Shown here: positions 9,091 to 20,392 of the stretch, piece by piece
Numbering within the stretch: position 1 is the first letter of the stretch
How the letters are laid out: every line of letters begins with the position of its first letter
NCBI GenBank assembly: GCA_963575745.1
Contig: CAUYUJ010018063.1
Location: forward strand, 60,001 to 124,000
DNA: 64,000 nucleotides
Source of the DNA: Prorocentrum cordatum
Lineage: Eukaryota; Sar; Dinophyceae; Prorocentrales; Prorocentraceae
Direction: 5' to 3'
Notes under the pieces: generated by a model
Databases searched by the model: none
Told to the model about the DNA's origin: nothing
What the model saw: the letters and a program-made list of their open reading frames with translations, nothing else
Translations under genes and position numbers: made by a program

Positions 9091-10253
9091 CCCGAACTTC
9101 GCGCCCCTCGCGCCCCGCGGTGCGCGCTGGTCCTCGCGCCCCCTCGCGCCCCTCCCCGCTGCGGGCCCTCCCTCGCTCCTCCCTGGGGAAGGGCAGCCGC
9201 TCCGGGCCCGGACCGCGGCGCGCGCGACGCGCGAGCAGCGTCGCCAGAGGCCAGAACAGCCATTTCCAGAATTGAAGGGGCCCACTAACACGTCAAGGGA
9301 TGCACACACACGCACAAATCCCAGGATTCCTGTTATGTTTCCATCTTGTTTGGATTTTCGTCTCCCCCCCCCTTCCCGTGTTTTCGCCTATCTTCCTGTG
9401 TGTATGTTTCCCCTCCTGAATCATACCCACCCCGACACGCGAAGTCGTTTAGTAAACGCGCCCAAAGAAGCAATCGAACAGGGCAGGGCTGTTTAGCAAA
9501 CGCAGGGCCGTTGAATAAACGCCAATTGTCCGGCCAGGGTGGTTTTTCCTCCTTGATTCGCCCCCCCGAGGGTGACCTGGCCCACTGCGCTGTTGCGCCA
9601 ACTCTTGCCAGCGCCAACCTATTTCTCTTGCCTGTCATGGGTTCCGCATGATCGTGGGCATCGGGTGAGCCAGCTCGTGAGCGGGGATGACGAGTAGGAG
9701 GGTTGAGGAACATGTGGAGAGGGGATAATGAGAATGAAGTAGGAGAAACACCAACGCCTGTGCACAGGAAACATGCCCGTCGGGAAACAACATATTAGCA
9801 GGGCACTGTCCAGCCATGTCCAGTAGGCACGGTCTGCAAATAGCGTATCGTGACAACGTTCTCGGAACGGAGCTTTTGCGACAATGTACCTCGCATGCGG
9901 ACCATCTGTCCGCCCACACGACGTTTGAGGAGAAGGAAGAGGAGGGAGGGAGAAAGAGGAAGAGGAGGACAAGGGGGAGGATGAAGAGAAGAAGGAAGGC
10001 AGGAGGAAGGACAGACCCAGATGAGAGAGAGCGCCGAGTTCGGTGACGGGACAAGGGGGCCAGGATCAGGACATTCAGGATGACGAGGACGCTGAGAAAA
10101 CGATGGGAGGAGGGGAGGGGGAGGAGGGAACGGAGGAGGAGGGGCAGGAGGAAGAAGAGGATGGGGACTAGGAGGAGAACAGGAGGAGGATGAGGACTTG
10201 GAGGAGGAGGGGGAGGCGGCGGAGGAGGACGGGGGAGGATTGGGAGGATGAGC
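9091..10253. other. No gene called; GGA-rich from 9,930
   Basis: Contains short repeats (GTTTAGTAAACG, GTTTAGCAAACG and GTTGAATAAACG near 9,446-9,525) and a GGA-rich tract (9,930-10,240). On the minus strand 9,925-9,760 all three frames are open for 40-60 codons; I could not choose one as an exon. Confidence 0.4.
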
Positions 10254-10440
10254 TCAGCGGCTGGCTTCCTCCTCGATGGCACGCACGGCGTCTAGGTTGC
10301 CGCTGCCAGCCCGCGCGGCCTCGGACCGAACGGCCTCGCGCCCGTTGATGAGGGCCTGGCGGGCGGCTTCCGAGGAGGCAGGATCGGCCAGCACCAACTT
10401 CGGATGATCACTGCTGCTGTCATACAGCGGATGCCAGTCC
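10254..10440 (-). CDS. Exon-like island, C-terminal end of an unknown protein
   Basis: Minus-strand stretch reading WHPLYDSSSDHPKLVLADPA then SSEAARQALINGREAVRSEA and ending AIEEEASR with TGA at 10,256-10,254. Composition is that of a real soluble, helix-rich protein, unlike the repeat-derived frames around it. I see no partner exon with confidence; upstream sequence is a TIR element whose inner end (10,425) overlaps the first codons, so the exon boundary may coincide with the element. Function unknown. Confidence 0.4.
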
Positions 10441-10598
10441 ACAAGAGACCTTCCACCAGAAACCCAGCCCTGAGACCCCGACGACCATGGATGTGTGGCG
10501 TGGGGACGTCACGCTTTCCGTGGCAAAACCGTCGAAACCCAAGAAACCCAGGGCACCCTGGGGGCAAGTAAGGTGTTTCTTGGCATGGGCCGCCGCTG
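10425..10598. mobile_element. TIR element (CAGYGG...CAAGAAACCC), copy 1
   Basis: Ends CAGCGG/CCGCTG are inverted, followed on each side by a CAAGAAAC or CCAGAAACCC block. Interior GTCACGCTTTCC and AAACCCAGGGCACCC are shared with 55,731-55,906. Confidence 0.75.
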
Positions 10599-11063
10599 TA
10601 CGTCAGGGCGAACCAGATAAACAAAAACAAACACGGAAGTCGTCGTAACAATTGTGTGCTGCCTCTGCCCGTAGTTTCTGGCTCTCGGTGTGGAGAGGGC
10701 TCAACAACCCGTCCACTATCGCAATAGGTGGGGGGCCAGAGCAACCAGCGCAGTGCAGATTGACCGCGAGGCCAAAACCGATGAGGATCGGTCAGCACCG
10801 AATCGGGGAACCCGACCGAATCGGCATGTGCGTCTGATCGTAAGAGCAGGGCCAAGGCTGGGACAAAACTGGACCTGCGCAAATCTGCGATCTCTGCAAT
10901 CCAGCGGTTCTGGAGGACGTAGCAGGCGACGCGGCCACTCCAAAGCGCTCTGGACCGCTCTGAGAGCGTTCTGGACCGCTCTGGGGCGATTTGTGTCAGT
11001 CCTGGCCCCGCCCGAGAATCGGTCAGCACGGACTGTACGTCGGGTCGGACTGACATCGTCATT
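10599..11063. other. No gene seen
   Basis: Short direct repeats of GACCGCTCTG/GAGCGTTCTG (10,940-10,990) and CGAATCGG/GGATCGGTCAGCAC (10,785-10,825, 11,018-11,030). No convincing frame. Confidence 0.4.
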
Positions 11064-11285
11064 CGGCGGCGCGCCGAAGAGGGAAGTGAGAGGGGGCAGG
11101 CCTTCTCAAAAGGCGGCAGGGCTTCTCAGACGCCCTCTGGCTTCCTACGAAGCCCTGTCTCGCCATCGCTCGGACGTCCATTCCCCGTGCATGTTTCGCT
11201 TTCGTGCGTTTACTTTTCCGCACGAGGATCCAGTGTGCCCCTCGACGGTCCTCGACGAGGAAGAAATGCACACGTCCGAACGATG
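11064..11285. mobile_element. Truncated CCTTCTGAGAAGG element next to CATCGCTCGGACG MITE copy 2
   Basis: 11,064-11,155 matches one end of the 7,885 element (GGGAAGTGAGA...GGCCTTCTC). 11,163-11,285 is a complete MITE with ends CATCGCTCGGACGTCC and, inverted, CATCGTTCGGACG; it is the sister of the copy in intron 1 of the C2-like gene. Confidence 0.7.
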
Positions 11286-11295
11286 ATAAGCTGTT

Positions 11296-11687
11296 GGAGG
11301 CTTGGAAATGGGCACCAACACCAGGGCATGACTCCCCGGGAGGCAGCTGATCCTGCATTTTGGTGCTGGTGGTACTCTTTCGGCCACCTGGAAAGCCCGA
11401 ATCTTACCGCCATCATCGAGATCGGGATCATCTTCCCTCGGTGGAACCACACCGCCGATATTCGGGGGCGGCCAAGAGGGGGGTGTTTAAGAGGGGGGGC
11501 GCAGATCAGGGCCGGCGGCACGTGCGCGGCCCAGAGGGGGGGCCAGGAACGTAATGAAATGAGAAGAGGCGCCATGAAATCTGAGGAAATAGCATGGCCC
11601 ACGCGATGATATCCACCCCCCCTAGTCATCACCCCCCACTCTGGCGCCCCCGAGATATTGGTGTTGGTGCCAACCTCTAGGCCTCCG
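11296..11687. mobile_element. ~390-bp element with inverted ends GGAGGCYTRGA...GGCACCAACACC
   Basis: 11,296-11,322 and the reverse complement of 11,661-11,687 agree at about 22 of 27 positions. GGTGGAACCACACCGCCGAT inside is repeated as GGTGGAAGCACACCGCCGAT just outside at about 11,698, along with GGTGCTGGTGG. No ORF of note. Confidence 0.55.
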
Positions 11688-11758
11688 AAGGCCCTCTGGT
11701 GGAAGCACACCGCCGATACTGGTGCTGGTGGAAGGCTGGAGGCCTTCTGAACCTTCTG

Positions 11759-11921
11759 CTAGGTCGGGCGAGTCCCCCTACAGGCGCATCTTGGACGACA
11801 ACCTCACAAATAGCCCAACCATGCCCAGACATAGCCCACAAATGCTCCAAACATCGCTCCCAGACTATGATGCTTCGACTATCTTTGCATCTTCCTCCTG
11901 CAGAGGGGCGTGCCCGACTTC
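11759..11921. mobile_element. MITE, AGGTCGGGC family, full copy
   Basis: AGGTCGGGCGAGTCCCCCTA, TTGGACGAC, CCCAGACTATG, right end CTTCCTCCTGCAG...GTGCCCGACTT. Confidence 0.85.
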
Positions 11922-12552
11922 CACCCCCCGAGGAGGCCCGCCCCCGCTGCCTCCGCCCCCTGAGGGCGCGCTGCCGAGGCGCGGGCTGCCGGGAGCGGAG
12001 CGGGCCGGCCGCGCCTGGATGCACCGCGGCGCCGTGCGCCGGCGGGAGCGGGTCGGATCGGGTCGGCCGAGGGCGACGTCGGACCCCGATCGTGTGGGAT
12101 GGGGCGCCCCTGGAGGAGGCAGGGCAGGCTCCCCCACCCCTGCCTCGGCCGAGCTTCTCTCTCGGGGCGAGGCTCCGAACGGAGTCGGGCGAGGCCCCGA
12201 CGAGGGTCAGAGGATGGCTGCCGGCGTCCGCACCCAGGGGGAAGCAGGGATCAGGGTCAGGAGGGGGGGCAGTCCATGTCACATTCCTCCGCCTTCCCCT
12301 TCCCCTCCGCCTCCTCCCCTCCTCCTCCCCGCTACTCCGTCTTCCTCTCCACGCCAAAGCCATGGGGAGGGGAGGGGGGGATAGGAGAGAGGGGAGGAAT
12401 ACGTAAACACAAATGTATGTATACACATAGGCCCTAGGCACGACTTAAGTCATATATGTAAACCATGGCCAACGAGAGCCCCAAACAATGTGTTCTAGCA
12501 TACTGCGTGGTGCAATGTGTGTGGTGCAATTCACATTGCCTAACTTGAAATG
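11922..12552. other. No gene seen
   Basis: Very GC-rich to 12,380, then an A/T-richer strip with TGCAATGTGTGTGGTGCAAT. Long frames on both strands have no domain and Arg/Pro/Gly bias. Confidence 0.4.
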
Positions 12553-12735
12553 TGTCAACTCCACTGCTCGCGCAATCATCCCACCCACCCCGCCGCAGCT
12601 TGGTTTGCAAGACCAGTGCGGAAGTGATGGCGATGACTGCTTGGCTCTAGCTGGCGCGCCGCTGCAGCCGCGCTGGCGCGCGCAAGCTCGCGCGCAGAGC
12701 GGCGACGGCCGCCGCGGCCGCGACGACGACATCGG
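12553..12735 (+). repeat. Dispersed repeat D (ATCCCACCC...CTTGGTTTGCAA), copy 1
   Basis: Shares CATCCCACCCACCC..CGCAGCTTGGTTTGCAA and downstream GCGGCCGC-rich sequence with copies at about 51,270-51,345, 52,612-52,830 and 53,590-53,805. Confidence 0.6.
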
Positions 12736-13444
12736 GCGCGTCGGGCGGGACGTGAAAGCGGGCGGGTCGGACGGGCGGACGGGACGGGCCGGAGGGAGGG
12801 GCGGAACGGGTGTGGGGTGGGGCGCCCCGTCGTCGTCGATTGCCGGCGCGAGATGAGGTGTGGGGCTCTCGGCCCCTTCCTCCCCCGAGGGTGGGAGGGT
12901 CTTGTACCCCCCGCCCGCGCAGCGCTGAGGGGGGAGAAGGGGGGGGGCAATTCGTACCCCCCCCCGTTGCCCGAGGGGGGGGAGATTTCGATCCCCGCCC
13001 CCCTGGCATACGTGAAACGCGCTTCGTGACATCTAGGGATAACTGGGGATCCGAACAAGTAGGCATTTGCCGGTTGGGGCTGCGGAATTGCCAGCAGTGG
13101 AGCGGGGACGGGAGGGGGGTGCTGGGGATTTGGACGAGAAGCATGTGCAGGATCATAAAAAAGGGAGGTGACTGAGGGGGGAATGGGGCGGAGGGAAGGA
13201 GGTATGGATGGAATAAGGGATTTAGGGAAGGGGAGGCAGGCATTGCAAGGAGAGGAGCGCGGAAGGATGAGTGGGGAGGGAGAGTATCCACACAGCAAGA
13301 GGCCTCGATGGAGGCGTCGCTGAGCTTCAGCTTCTTGGCATCTCCCGACCCCGCGCGGGTGCGGCTGAAGCTGATGGCAATTGGTGGAGGGTGCACGTGA
13401 AAACCAGCACACATCAAGGATCAGTGCTATACTCTCCTGCTTCC
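12736..13444. other. No certain gene; one weak exon-like strip at 13,390-13,284 (minus)
   Basis: G-runs dominate 12,880-12,990. The minus-strand strip reads TRAGSGDAKKLKLSDASIE before a possible GAG|GC donor and could be the exon after 13,445, but the phase does not fit simply. Confidence 0.3.
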
Positions 13445-14083
13445 CTGTATCGTTTCGATGGCGGAGAGAGCAAGGCGATGGACGCGCCCGAGAGCCGCTT
13501 CACGACGCAGACTGAAAACTCGGCTCTGGAACAACCTTGCGCAGACCATGACATAATGTGACATGTCAAAGGCGCGCATCATCTGGCCGATTGGTAATTC
13601 GACCGTCCAGCAGTCTGGTCAGCCTGATCTGTGAGGTGTGTGTGTGTGTGTGTGTTTGTGTGGGAGACGGGGACAATCGATACCAAATCGAATAATCGAA
13701 TCGAAACTCACCTCAGATCGGGCTGCACCAGCATGGAATCGAAATCGAATGGGATCGACCGCACACGGATGCACAACATAACCTTGCAAACATGGTGTCG
13801 CATCGACTCGTCAGAATGTCGGAATCGGATCGGGTCGAGCTATCCATGATCGATATCGAATCGGGTCGACCAGATCGAAATCGACCCTGGAAAGGCAAGC
13901 CAAGGTCGGAGAGGAAACAGAGGAGGAAGGGACATCGGACACGTCTTTGATCATGGCCTGGATGTTGTCGCGCTGCAGGGCGTTCAAATGGTCGTAGAAT
14001 CCAAGCGCGTCCACCCGGGACCCGACCACAAAGAGTACGCGTTTCGTGGACGCTTGCCTGAAAAACGCCCTGACACGTTGGAA
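13445..14083 (-). CDS. Two-exon fragment of an unknown protein
   Basis: Proposed exons 14,083-13,958 (42 codons: FQRVRAFFRQASTKRVLFVV..., ending LQRDNIQ) and 13,582-13,445 (46 codons: MMRAFDMSHYVMVCARLFQS..., ending AIETIQ). The donor is CAG|GC and the acceptor CAG|AT; both exons are whole numbers of codons, so the join keeps frame. The peptides have natural composition (hydrophobic beta strand RVLFVV, amphipathic helices), in contrast to the repeat frames around. The protein family is not recognised. Neighbouring exons were not identified. The intron holds (TG)n and AATCG-type repeats. Confidence 0.4.
13637..13880 (+). repeat. (TG)n followed by degenerate AATCGAATCG repeats
   Basis: TG run at 13,637-13,660, then repeated ATCGAATCG/GGATCGG words. 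Similar ATCGGATCGG sequence recurs at 44,220-44,400 and 58,190-58,400. Confidence 0.8.
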
Positions 14084-14771
14084 CTGCAGGGGGGCCGCAC
14101 CCCAAAGCACTCCTTGAGGGGCAACGATAGGGGGGGACTAGCACAGGGGGGATGCATCGACCTGGAATCGGCGATACATCGCCGATAGAACGGCGATATG
14201 CCTCCGATCGTGAATCCGCAGCTTGCTGGGCAGGTTGGGGTCGATGCATCCCCCCCTTTGCCTGTCCCCCCCCATCCTTGCCCCTGACTACTGCAGAACC
14301 CGGGGGATGGGGGGCCCTGGACGCCGGCCTCCCTGACCCTGACCAAGGAGGCCGCCCCCCTCCTCCAAAGAAGGGGGGGTCGAACCGGAAAGGGTCCCTC
14401 CCCTCTTGCCCGAGAAGGGCGGGGTCGAACCGTGGGGGGCGGCCCTCCTCTCTGAGTGCAGGGATGGGGGGGCTCTGACTGGGGGAGGGGGCCCGCCAAA
14501 CGGAGGGGGGCTTCGAACCAGAAGGAAGGCCGTCTTCGTCTTCGTCGTCGCCGCTGCTCGATGGCGCCGGCGCCGGCGCCAAGGGAGAGGCTCCCCCTCC
14601 CCCAGTTCGAACCCACCGTTGCAGGTCAGTGGGGGGAGCCCCTGTGCGAGTTGTCGTCAATGTCGCCGTCGAAATCGCCGTCGCCGTCGTCGCCGACGCC
14701 GTCGTCGTCGTTGTCGTCGTCGTCGTCGCCGTCGCCGTCGTCGTCGTCGTCGTCGTCGTCCTCGCCGTCAC

Positions 14772-14808
<37 letters not shown>

Positions 14809-14834
14809 TTCGTCGTCGTCGTCGTCGCCGCCGC

Positions 14835-14872
<38 letters not shown>

Positions 14873-15341
14873 TCGTCGTCGTCGCCGCCGCCGCCGTCGC
14901 CGTCGCCGTCGCCGTCGCCGTGGCCGTCGCCGTCGCCGTCGACCCACGCCAAAGGGAGGGGGGGTTCGAACCAGGAGGGAGCCGTCTTCGTCTTCGTCGT
15001 CGTCGCTGCCCGACGGCGCCGGCCCCGGCGCCTAGGGGGAGCCCTCCCCCTCCAGTTCGGCCCCCCTGTGAGCGTTGTCGTCAGAGTCGCCGTCGCCGTC
15101 GCCGTGGCCGTGGCCGTGGCCGTCGCCGTCGCCGACGCCGTCGCCGCCGTCGCCGTCCTCGTCACCGTCGCTGTCGATGTCGCCGTCGCCCCCCGCCAGA
15201 AGGGAGCCGTCTTCGTCTTCGTTGTCGTCGTCGCTGCCCGACGGCGTGCGCGTCGTCGTCGATGTCGATGTCGCCGTCGCCGTCGCCGTCGCCGTCGCCA
15301 TCGTCGTCGTCATCGTCGTCGTTATCGTCGTCGCTGCCCGA

Positions 15342-15374
<33 letters not shown>

Positions 15375-15929
15375 AGTCGGCATCGGCGTCGGCGTCTGCG
15401 TCGGTGTCGGCGTCGGCGTCGGCGTTGGCGTCGGCGTCGGCGTCGGCGGCGTCGTCGTCGTCGTCGTCGTCGGCGCTCGCCGTCGTCGATTGCAGTGGGG
15501 GGCCGTCCCTCGTCGTCACTCCCCAACGGCGCTGGCGGCGCTGGCGCTGGCGCTCGCCGTCGTCGATTGCACGGGAGAGGGGGGGGCCCCTCGCCGTTCA
15601 AACCCCTCCCCTTGCCTCTGGGGACCCCCCCCCAGCTCGGGCCCGCCCCCATGCAACTCGAGGGGGGGCGAGGCCCCTCGGTCGAACCCTCCTCCCCTGA
15701 ACAGACGGGGGGGGGCTCTCTGGATTCGAACCCCCCATTTCTCCCTTGGACAGAGGTGGGGTGGCCCCCCCTCCAACTCACGTGGGGGGGGCCCCTTCCC
15801 CCTGTTCGAATCCCCCCCCCGCTTTGAAGGGGGGATGGCGGGGGGGGCCAATGGTTCGATCCCCCCCGTGCATCTCACGGGGGGGCTCCCCCCCGGTTCG
15901 ACACCCCTCCTGTCCCACTTCCACAGAAC
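14084..15929. repeat. Long (GTC)n/(GGCGTC)n region with G-runs and TTCGAA words
   Basis: Imperfect GTC triplets fill 14,650-14,945 and 15,070-15,480. Between and after them are runs of G or C and about ten GGTTCGAACC-like words. The Val-, Arg- and Asp-rich frames up to 486 codons long are by-products of the triplets. GCGATACATCGCCGATAGAA around 14,170-14,190 is a small palindrome. Confidence 0.85.
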
Positions 15930-17160
15930 GCGCTCTTTTCGACCTCAAGATCGAAGTAGTCCTGCAACTTGGGGTCGATCCCTCATCAAAGACATGGTCC
16001 AAGATAAGAGCTCAAGTAGGCTGGATGCTTTGTGGTTTTCGAACTGTGCCAATAGACGTTTCCCAACTTGCCTAAGGGTGTACGTGTAATCTTCCACTCG
16101 CTTGATGGGATGGGGTCGTCCGATGGATGGCCGCAGTCCCGAGCGACTTCGCGGACCTACTCTGGAAGCAAAGAAAACGACTGATCCAGCGGGGTACAAA
16201 ACTCCTGCTTTCGCAGGCCCAGGGGCTAGGGACACGAGGACAGGGACAAGGTCGGGGGGAATGCCTGCAGGTTGGCGGGTCGTCCAAGGTGGAGAAGCAG
16301 GGTGTGGGTCCAGAAATTCCTTGGGGGGATGCCAAGATGGATCTGGTCAAGCGGGGCCATTGACTTGATGTACTTGGTCTCCCTTGCGATCTGCTCGACC
16401 CTGTGCGTGAACCTTGGCTGGTCGATTTCGATGATGTCGGGCAACATTGCGTCGAATAACTGGGGGAGGGAGCGAGTGGGAGTAGCACCGCTATGGTGGC
16501 ATGGAAGCTGCCCTCCGCCGATGCTGGAAAGCTGAAGTCACCAGCTACGATAGACGTGCATGCACTCGGTGGTGGCAGCACTGCGCGCACGCTGTGCAGC
16601 TGCTCTTTTTGGTCCTCGATGGGAAAGGAGGGGTCCAAGTGCACGTCTGTCGCCTGCATCTGATCTCGGTCATTCGCCATCATGGTGTCGTGGATGCGGC
16701 TAGGCACCAACTCGCGGATAATAATGGGAGAAACATCCTGACGCAACCGAGGATGGAGAAAAAAATAACAGTGCCTCCACAAAACGACGATTGGCAAAAC
16801 ATGCCAACCAAACACCATCTGCAAATTCACGGACGGAGAACTCAATGTTGAAGCGGGACCCGCGACTTTCGTGAACACGCAAAAGTTGGGCATTTCTGGA
16901 TCATCGGCTTGATGCGAGCTAGTTTACGGCGGGCGGTTACACTGGTAGACGTGGAACCGACTATAGACTGCACATTCCAACCAACAATAGTCAAGTCGTT
17001 CCGTCGTGTACAAGGTGTACACGTCGATCGCGATGGAGAGGAATGAGGATGCCGAGGAGCAGGCGGAGGCGGAGGAGGAGGACGGCGACGACGACGACGA
17101 CTTGTATTTAGAACATTTGGCTCGCGACCTCCGTTGCCTCGTTTGGCGCACTCGGGCCCC
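15930..17160 (-). pseudogene. LINE endonuclease fragment (LINE copy 2), decayed
   Basis: Read right to left: NDLTIVGWNVQSI (about 17,010-16,970) matches the first block of APE-type LINE endonucleases, followed by ARRKLARIKPMIQK. Near 16,660-16,520 come VHLDPSFPIEDQKEQL and SIVAGDFSF, the GDFN block with Asn changed to Ser. Near 16,445-16,370 LPDIIEIDQPRFTHR matches the C-terminal block. Then VEDYTYTLRQVGKRLLAQFE leads towards the RT, which is missing. Blocks lie in different frames, so several indels have occurred. Direction and order fit one truncated LINE. Confidence 0.65.
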
Positions 17161-17870
17161 AGGCCCCTAGTAGGTGTGGCCCAACCTGCGTCGATGCGCC
17201 GCCAACTCCAACCTCGAATCCCCGCGCAAAATGCCATCGACGAGCATCCAAAAATCATGGCTGGGTGTAGTTTGTGTGTTTGAGTGGTTTTGCCACCTCA
17301 GTTGTTGCGCCAGAATTTCCCTTCCAAGGATCACCGCCCTGGTGCTCCTGGAAGGGAATTTCTCGGCCTCAAGCTGGGTTCGCTTCCCAACTCCACCTTG
17401 GGCCAACACTCCCCTAGACTACAGTCAGACCACATGAGGATGCGCGGTAAGGAAGCAGGATCCCTGGAAGGCCATGCTGGCACTTTGCGAGCGGGGCGCC
17501 GCCAACTTCTCGGGCCCGTTTGGGGCGGTCACTGGCAGCGTGAGCGCCCTGCACCCCTTCCCCCTCCAGGAGGAGCGCTGCTGCCGACGGCTCCGCCTCG
17601 GCGCGAGGGAGCAGAATGGGGAGCAGGGGGGAAATGCAGGGAACGAGGCGGACGAGCAGGAGGGAAAGCAGGAGCAGAAACAGGGAGGACGGGCAGGAGT
17701 AGGGAGGAGGAGGAGGAGGAGGAGGAGGAGGAGGAGGAGGAGGAGGAGGAGGACCAGTGTAGACCCAAGAACCATCAACGATGTTGGGAAACCTTCACTC
17801 CAAGCTCCCTCTTCAGGGGCCTCTACAACGGTTCATTTCCACTGAAGGAACTGCCCCGTTGGAAGACAAC
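17161..17870. repeat. Spacer with (GGA)n at 17,704-17,753
   Basis: No gene recognised. TTCCCTTCCAAGG and GGAAGGGAATTTCTC near 17,318-17,363 form an imperfect inverted pair. Confidence 0.5.
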
Positions 17871-18505
17871 CGTTTGAAAACCCTGAAGCATGCCAAAACA
17901 TTGTTTTCGGGGTTCTAACGCCACGGATCAACCTGACTGCTGCGCCTTGACGACCCTGAATCGTGCCAAAAAAACAATCTTGGGACTTCAACACCGCGAG
18001 CCAACGTAACTGTTGCACCCTCAAAATCCATAATCTTTGCAAAACACAATCTCTGGTACGTTGACCATGGGTACCCGTGAAACTCTGGCAAATATTCGAC
18101 AAGGATGTGCGCAACGCGAAAACGCAAACCACATTTTGAAAGCGACCCGCCATCAACCCGTGAACCTCCTGCAAATGTTTACAACGAATGTGCCCGGCGC
18201 TAACGCGAGAACCATATGTTGAAACCAACCCGCCCTCAATCCGGGAAAATATTGCAACTGTTTACAATTAAGGTGGGCGGCGCTTAAACGAGAAGTACAT
18301 GTTGCAAAACAGCCGCCCTCAATCCGTGAAACCCTTGCAGTTCTATGAGACGAGCGTGCGCGGCGCTAAGGCGAGAGCCACACTTTGAAAACGACCCGCC
18401 CTGAATCCGTGAAGCTTCTACAACTGTTTAACACGAGTGTGCGCGGCGCCAAGGCGAGACACACATTTTGAAAACCACCCGCCCTCCATCTGAGAAGCTG
18501 CTGGC
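17871..18505 (+). repeat. ~83-bp tandem repeat, about 5 good units plus decayed ones
   Basis: Units share ACCCGCCCTCAATCCGTGAA, ...GTGTGCGCGGCGCTAA.GCGAGA and CACATTTTGAAAA. Clear units start near 18,147, 18,227, 18,313, 18,396 and 18,477; older ones reach back to 17,871. Confidence 0.8.
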
Positions 18506-20253
18506 ACTTCCAAACTTCAGGGTCGTAACTGGTGAGAAAGTCTCAGGCGAAAGGCCAGCTCGCCCTAAAACTTGGCCTCGGGGTGCGACATGGATAATTT
18601 AGTTATAAGAACAAGGAGTGGAGGACGACGACGACAACAAGGAGGAAGAGGAAGAGGACGAACAATTTCCCACGTGTTTCCCGAAGGCACAAGCAATTTC
18701 TAAGAAGGCGCGCGCTCCCTCGCGAGCTTATGCGCCACGCCAGCAGAGCAGCTTGCGCGACGCCTCGCGTCCATCGCATGGACGCGCGTCGCCCCGCGCC
18801 GCAGCGCGCCGCGCGCCGCCCTCTTTTTTGTCCAAGGATGGGGGCTGGGTCAAGGGCGCCCGCCCCGCCTTTTCGTGCCCGCGCTGAACGTTGCGCAATG
18901 ATCTCCCTTGACAGTTTTGTGTCTGGGTGGCAAGTAACATCGAATTTCTACAGGGGGGGGGGCGGACCCTGCAGGTGGGGGCGCGTGGCAACGGCCCCGC
19001 GGGGTCGCGCTCCAGTGGGCGTCTCATGGCACCGCCCCCATTTGCAATGCTCTCGCAGCAAGACGCCTGCCCGGGCCCCCCTCGACCTGCGCCCATCCTC
19101 CGACGCGCCGCGGGCTTCGCGCACGCGCGGGCATTGCAGATCATGCCCTCGTCGAGCGCGCCCCCCCTCGTGGCGGGCAGCTCGCTGCCCTCAGAGGGAA
19201 AAGGAATAGAGAACCACTGAGGCCCCGGGCGCCGCCCCGGGGAGCGAAGGGGAGGGGGTGGCGCGACGCGACGCGCGAGGTCTAAGCAATGAGCACTACC
19301 ATGGAAGGCAGGGGGAGGGCAGGAATGCGACTCCGAGCAGGAGGGCGACGGGGGCCCGACCGAACGCCTGAGGCCAGGGATCGAAACCGAAGGGAGGGTC
19401 AGATGTCGGGCCCCCGAACTAGTCGCTGGCTGGACGTCGCCGACAGACAAGCTCGACTGTGGCATCTGAACCAGAGGCGAGGTACTTGTAGCAGGTCCCA
19501 CCGCCCATTGCCCTCTGAGGGGGAGGCGCAGCGCCCGCGTGTTCTCTCTGCCGCGCTCGGCGCCGCTGCCAAAAGTCCTTCTCGGGAGCCTGCCGACGTT
19601 TTGCGTTCCCGCGAGCATGAGATGTCGCGCCAGCGCTACTGTCAGGGCCAGCGGAGAGGAGCGGGGGGGCGGAGGACAGGAGGGAAACAGATGGGGCAAG
19701 GAGGAGGAAAGAGAGGGGCGCCACGGGACGATGCCATGCGACGCGGCCGCGTTCTAACATTTCAGCCTCGCCCCCTGGCCCAGCCGCGACGCGACAAATT
19801 TCCGCCAGCGCCCGCCATTGAAACGCGCCGTGGCCTCGGGCGGGGTCCACGAGGGAGGCCGGCAGGGGCCCCGTGCTTTGCGGCCGCGGATAGATGCCAA
19901 CAGCGCAGGTGTACGAAGATATCCAACAGCCGCGGCGACTTGAAAACAGACGGAAGACTCATCCCCGGACCGAACGATGCAAAGCCTTTGTCACTGCACA
20001 TTGTTTGCCTGGCTCTTCTTGAGCAGGGGCCGACCGCCCCGGCATTTATTTCTACGTGCCTACCACGAACTGTTTTCGGAACCCCAGCCATGTTCGAATA
20101 ACGAAAATAATGTTCTTAGAACATAAACCCGATATGTTGACACAAGACAGCCCCAAACAGAAACTAACATTTCGCGCACACCGCAAAAGGTTCTTAGAAC
20201 TTTGTTTGGCAGGCACCTGGGCGCCCCAAGACGCTTCGCCACTGATTGAGTCA
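18506..20253. other. No gene called
   Basis: GC-rich with long open frames on both strands but no domain. 20,000-20,045 resembles 20,248-20,283 (GAAGAGCC.GGCAAA on the minus strand), a possible duplicated intron boundary of the exon at 20,254. TTCTTAGAAC occurs at 20,112 and 20,190. Confidence 0.4.
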
Positions 20254-20392
20254 CTACGCATCCTTTGCCAGGCTCTTCACCTCGTGGAATGCTCTCTGCC
20301 CGTCGGCTGCCCGAACGATGGCGCTGGCGCAGCGCGAACGCGCGAACGGAATCCCCCCGAAAGGGCCAAAGGCAGCCTCGAGCCACTTCCGT
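20254..20392 (-). CDS. Exon-like island, RRM-like segment
   Basis: Minus-strand reading RKWLEAAFGPFGGIPFARSR then CASAIVRAADGQRAFHEVKS, ending LAKDA-stop (TAG 20,256-20,254). The order FGPFGGIPFARSR...AIVRAADGQRAF fits the RNP1-like half of an RRM RNA-binding domain (F-G-x-F-G-x-I, then A-x-V and D-x-x-x-A), but the upstream RNP2 half is missing. A donor AAAG|GA lies just before the stop (20,262), so the stop may be intronic. The upstream edge CCAG|ACGG abuts the end of a MITE. RRM is an inference from pattern only. Confidence 0.4.

Noticed and set aside
9619-9972. Minus-strand exon at 9,925-9,760
   Set aside because: All three frames are open and plausible (for example CRPCLLDMAGQCPANMLFPD and FADRAYWTWLDSALLICCFP), so no frame could be chosen.
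15830-15910. tRNA gene near GGTTCGATCCCCCC
   Set aside because: A T-arm-like word only; I could not find acceptor, D-arm or anticodon pairing around it.
14406-16089. Val/Arg/Asp-rich frames up to 486 codons
   Set aside because: By-products of GTC triplets; every frame on both strands stays open.
18728-19699. 323-codon minus-strand frame as a gene
   Set aside because: Arg/Pro/Ala-rich, no domain and no codon-position signal visible; likely a GC-driven open frame.
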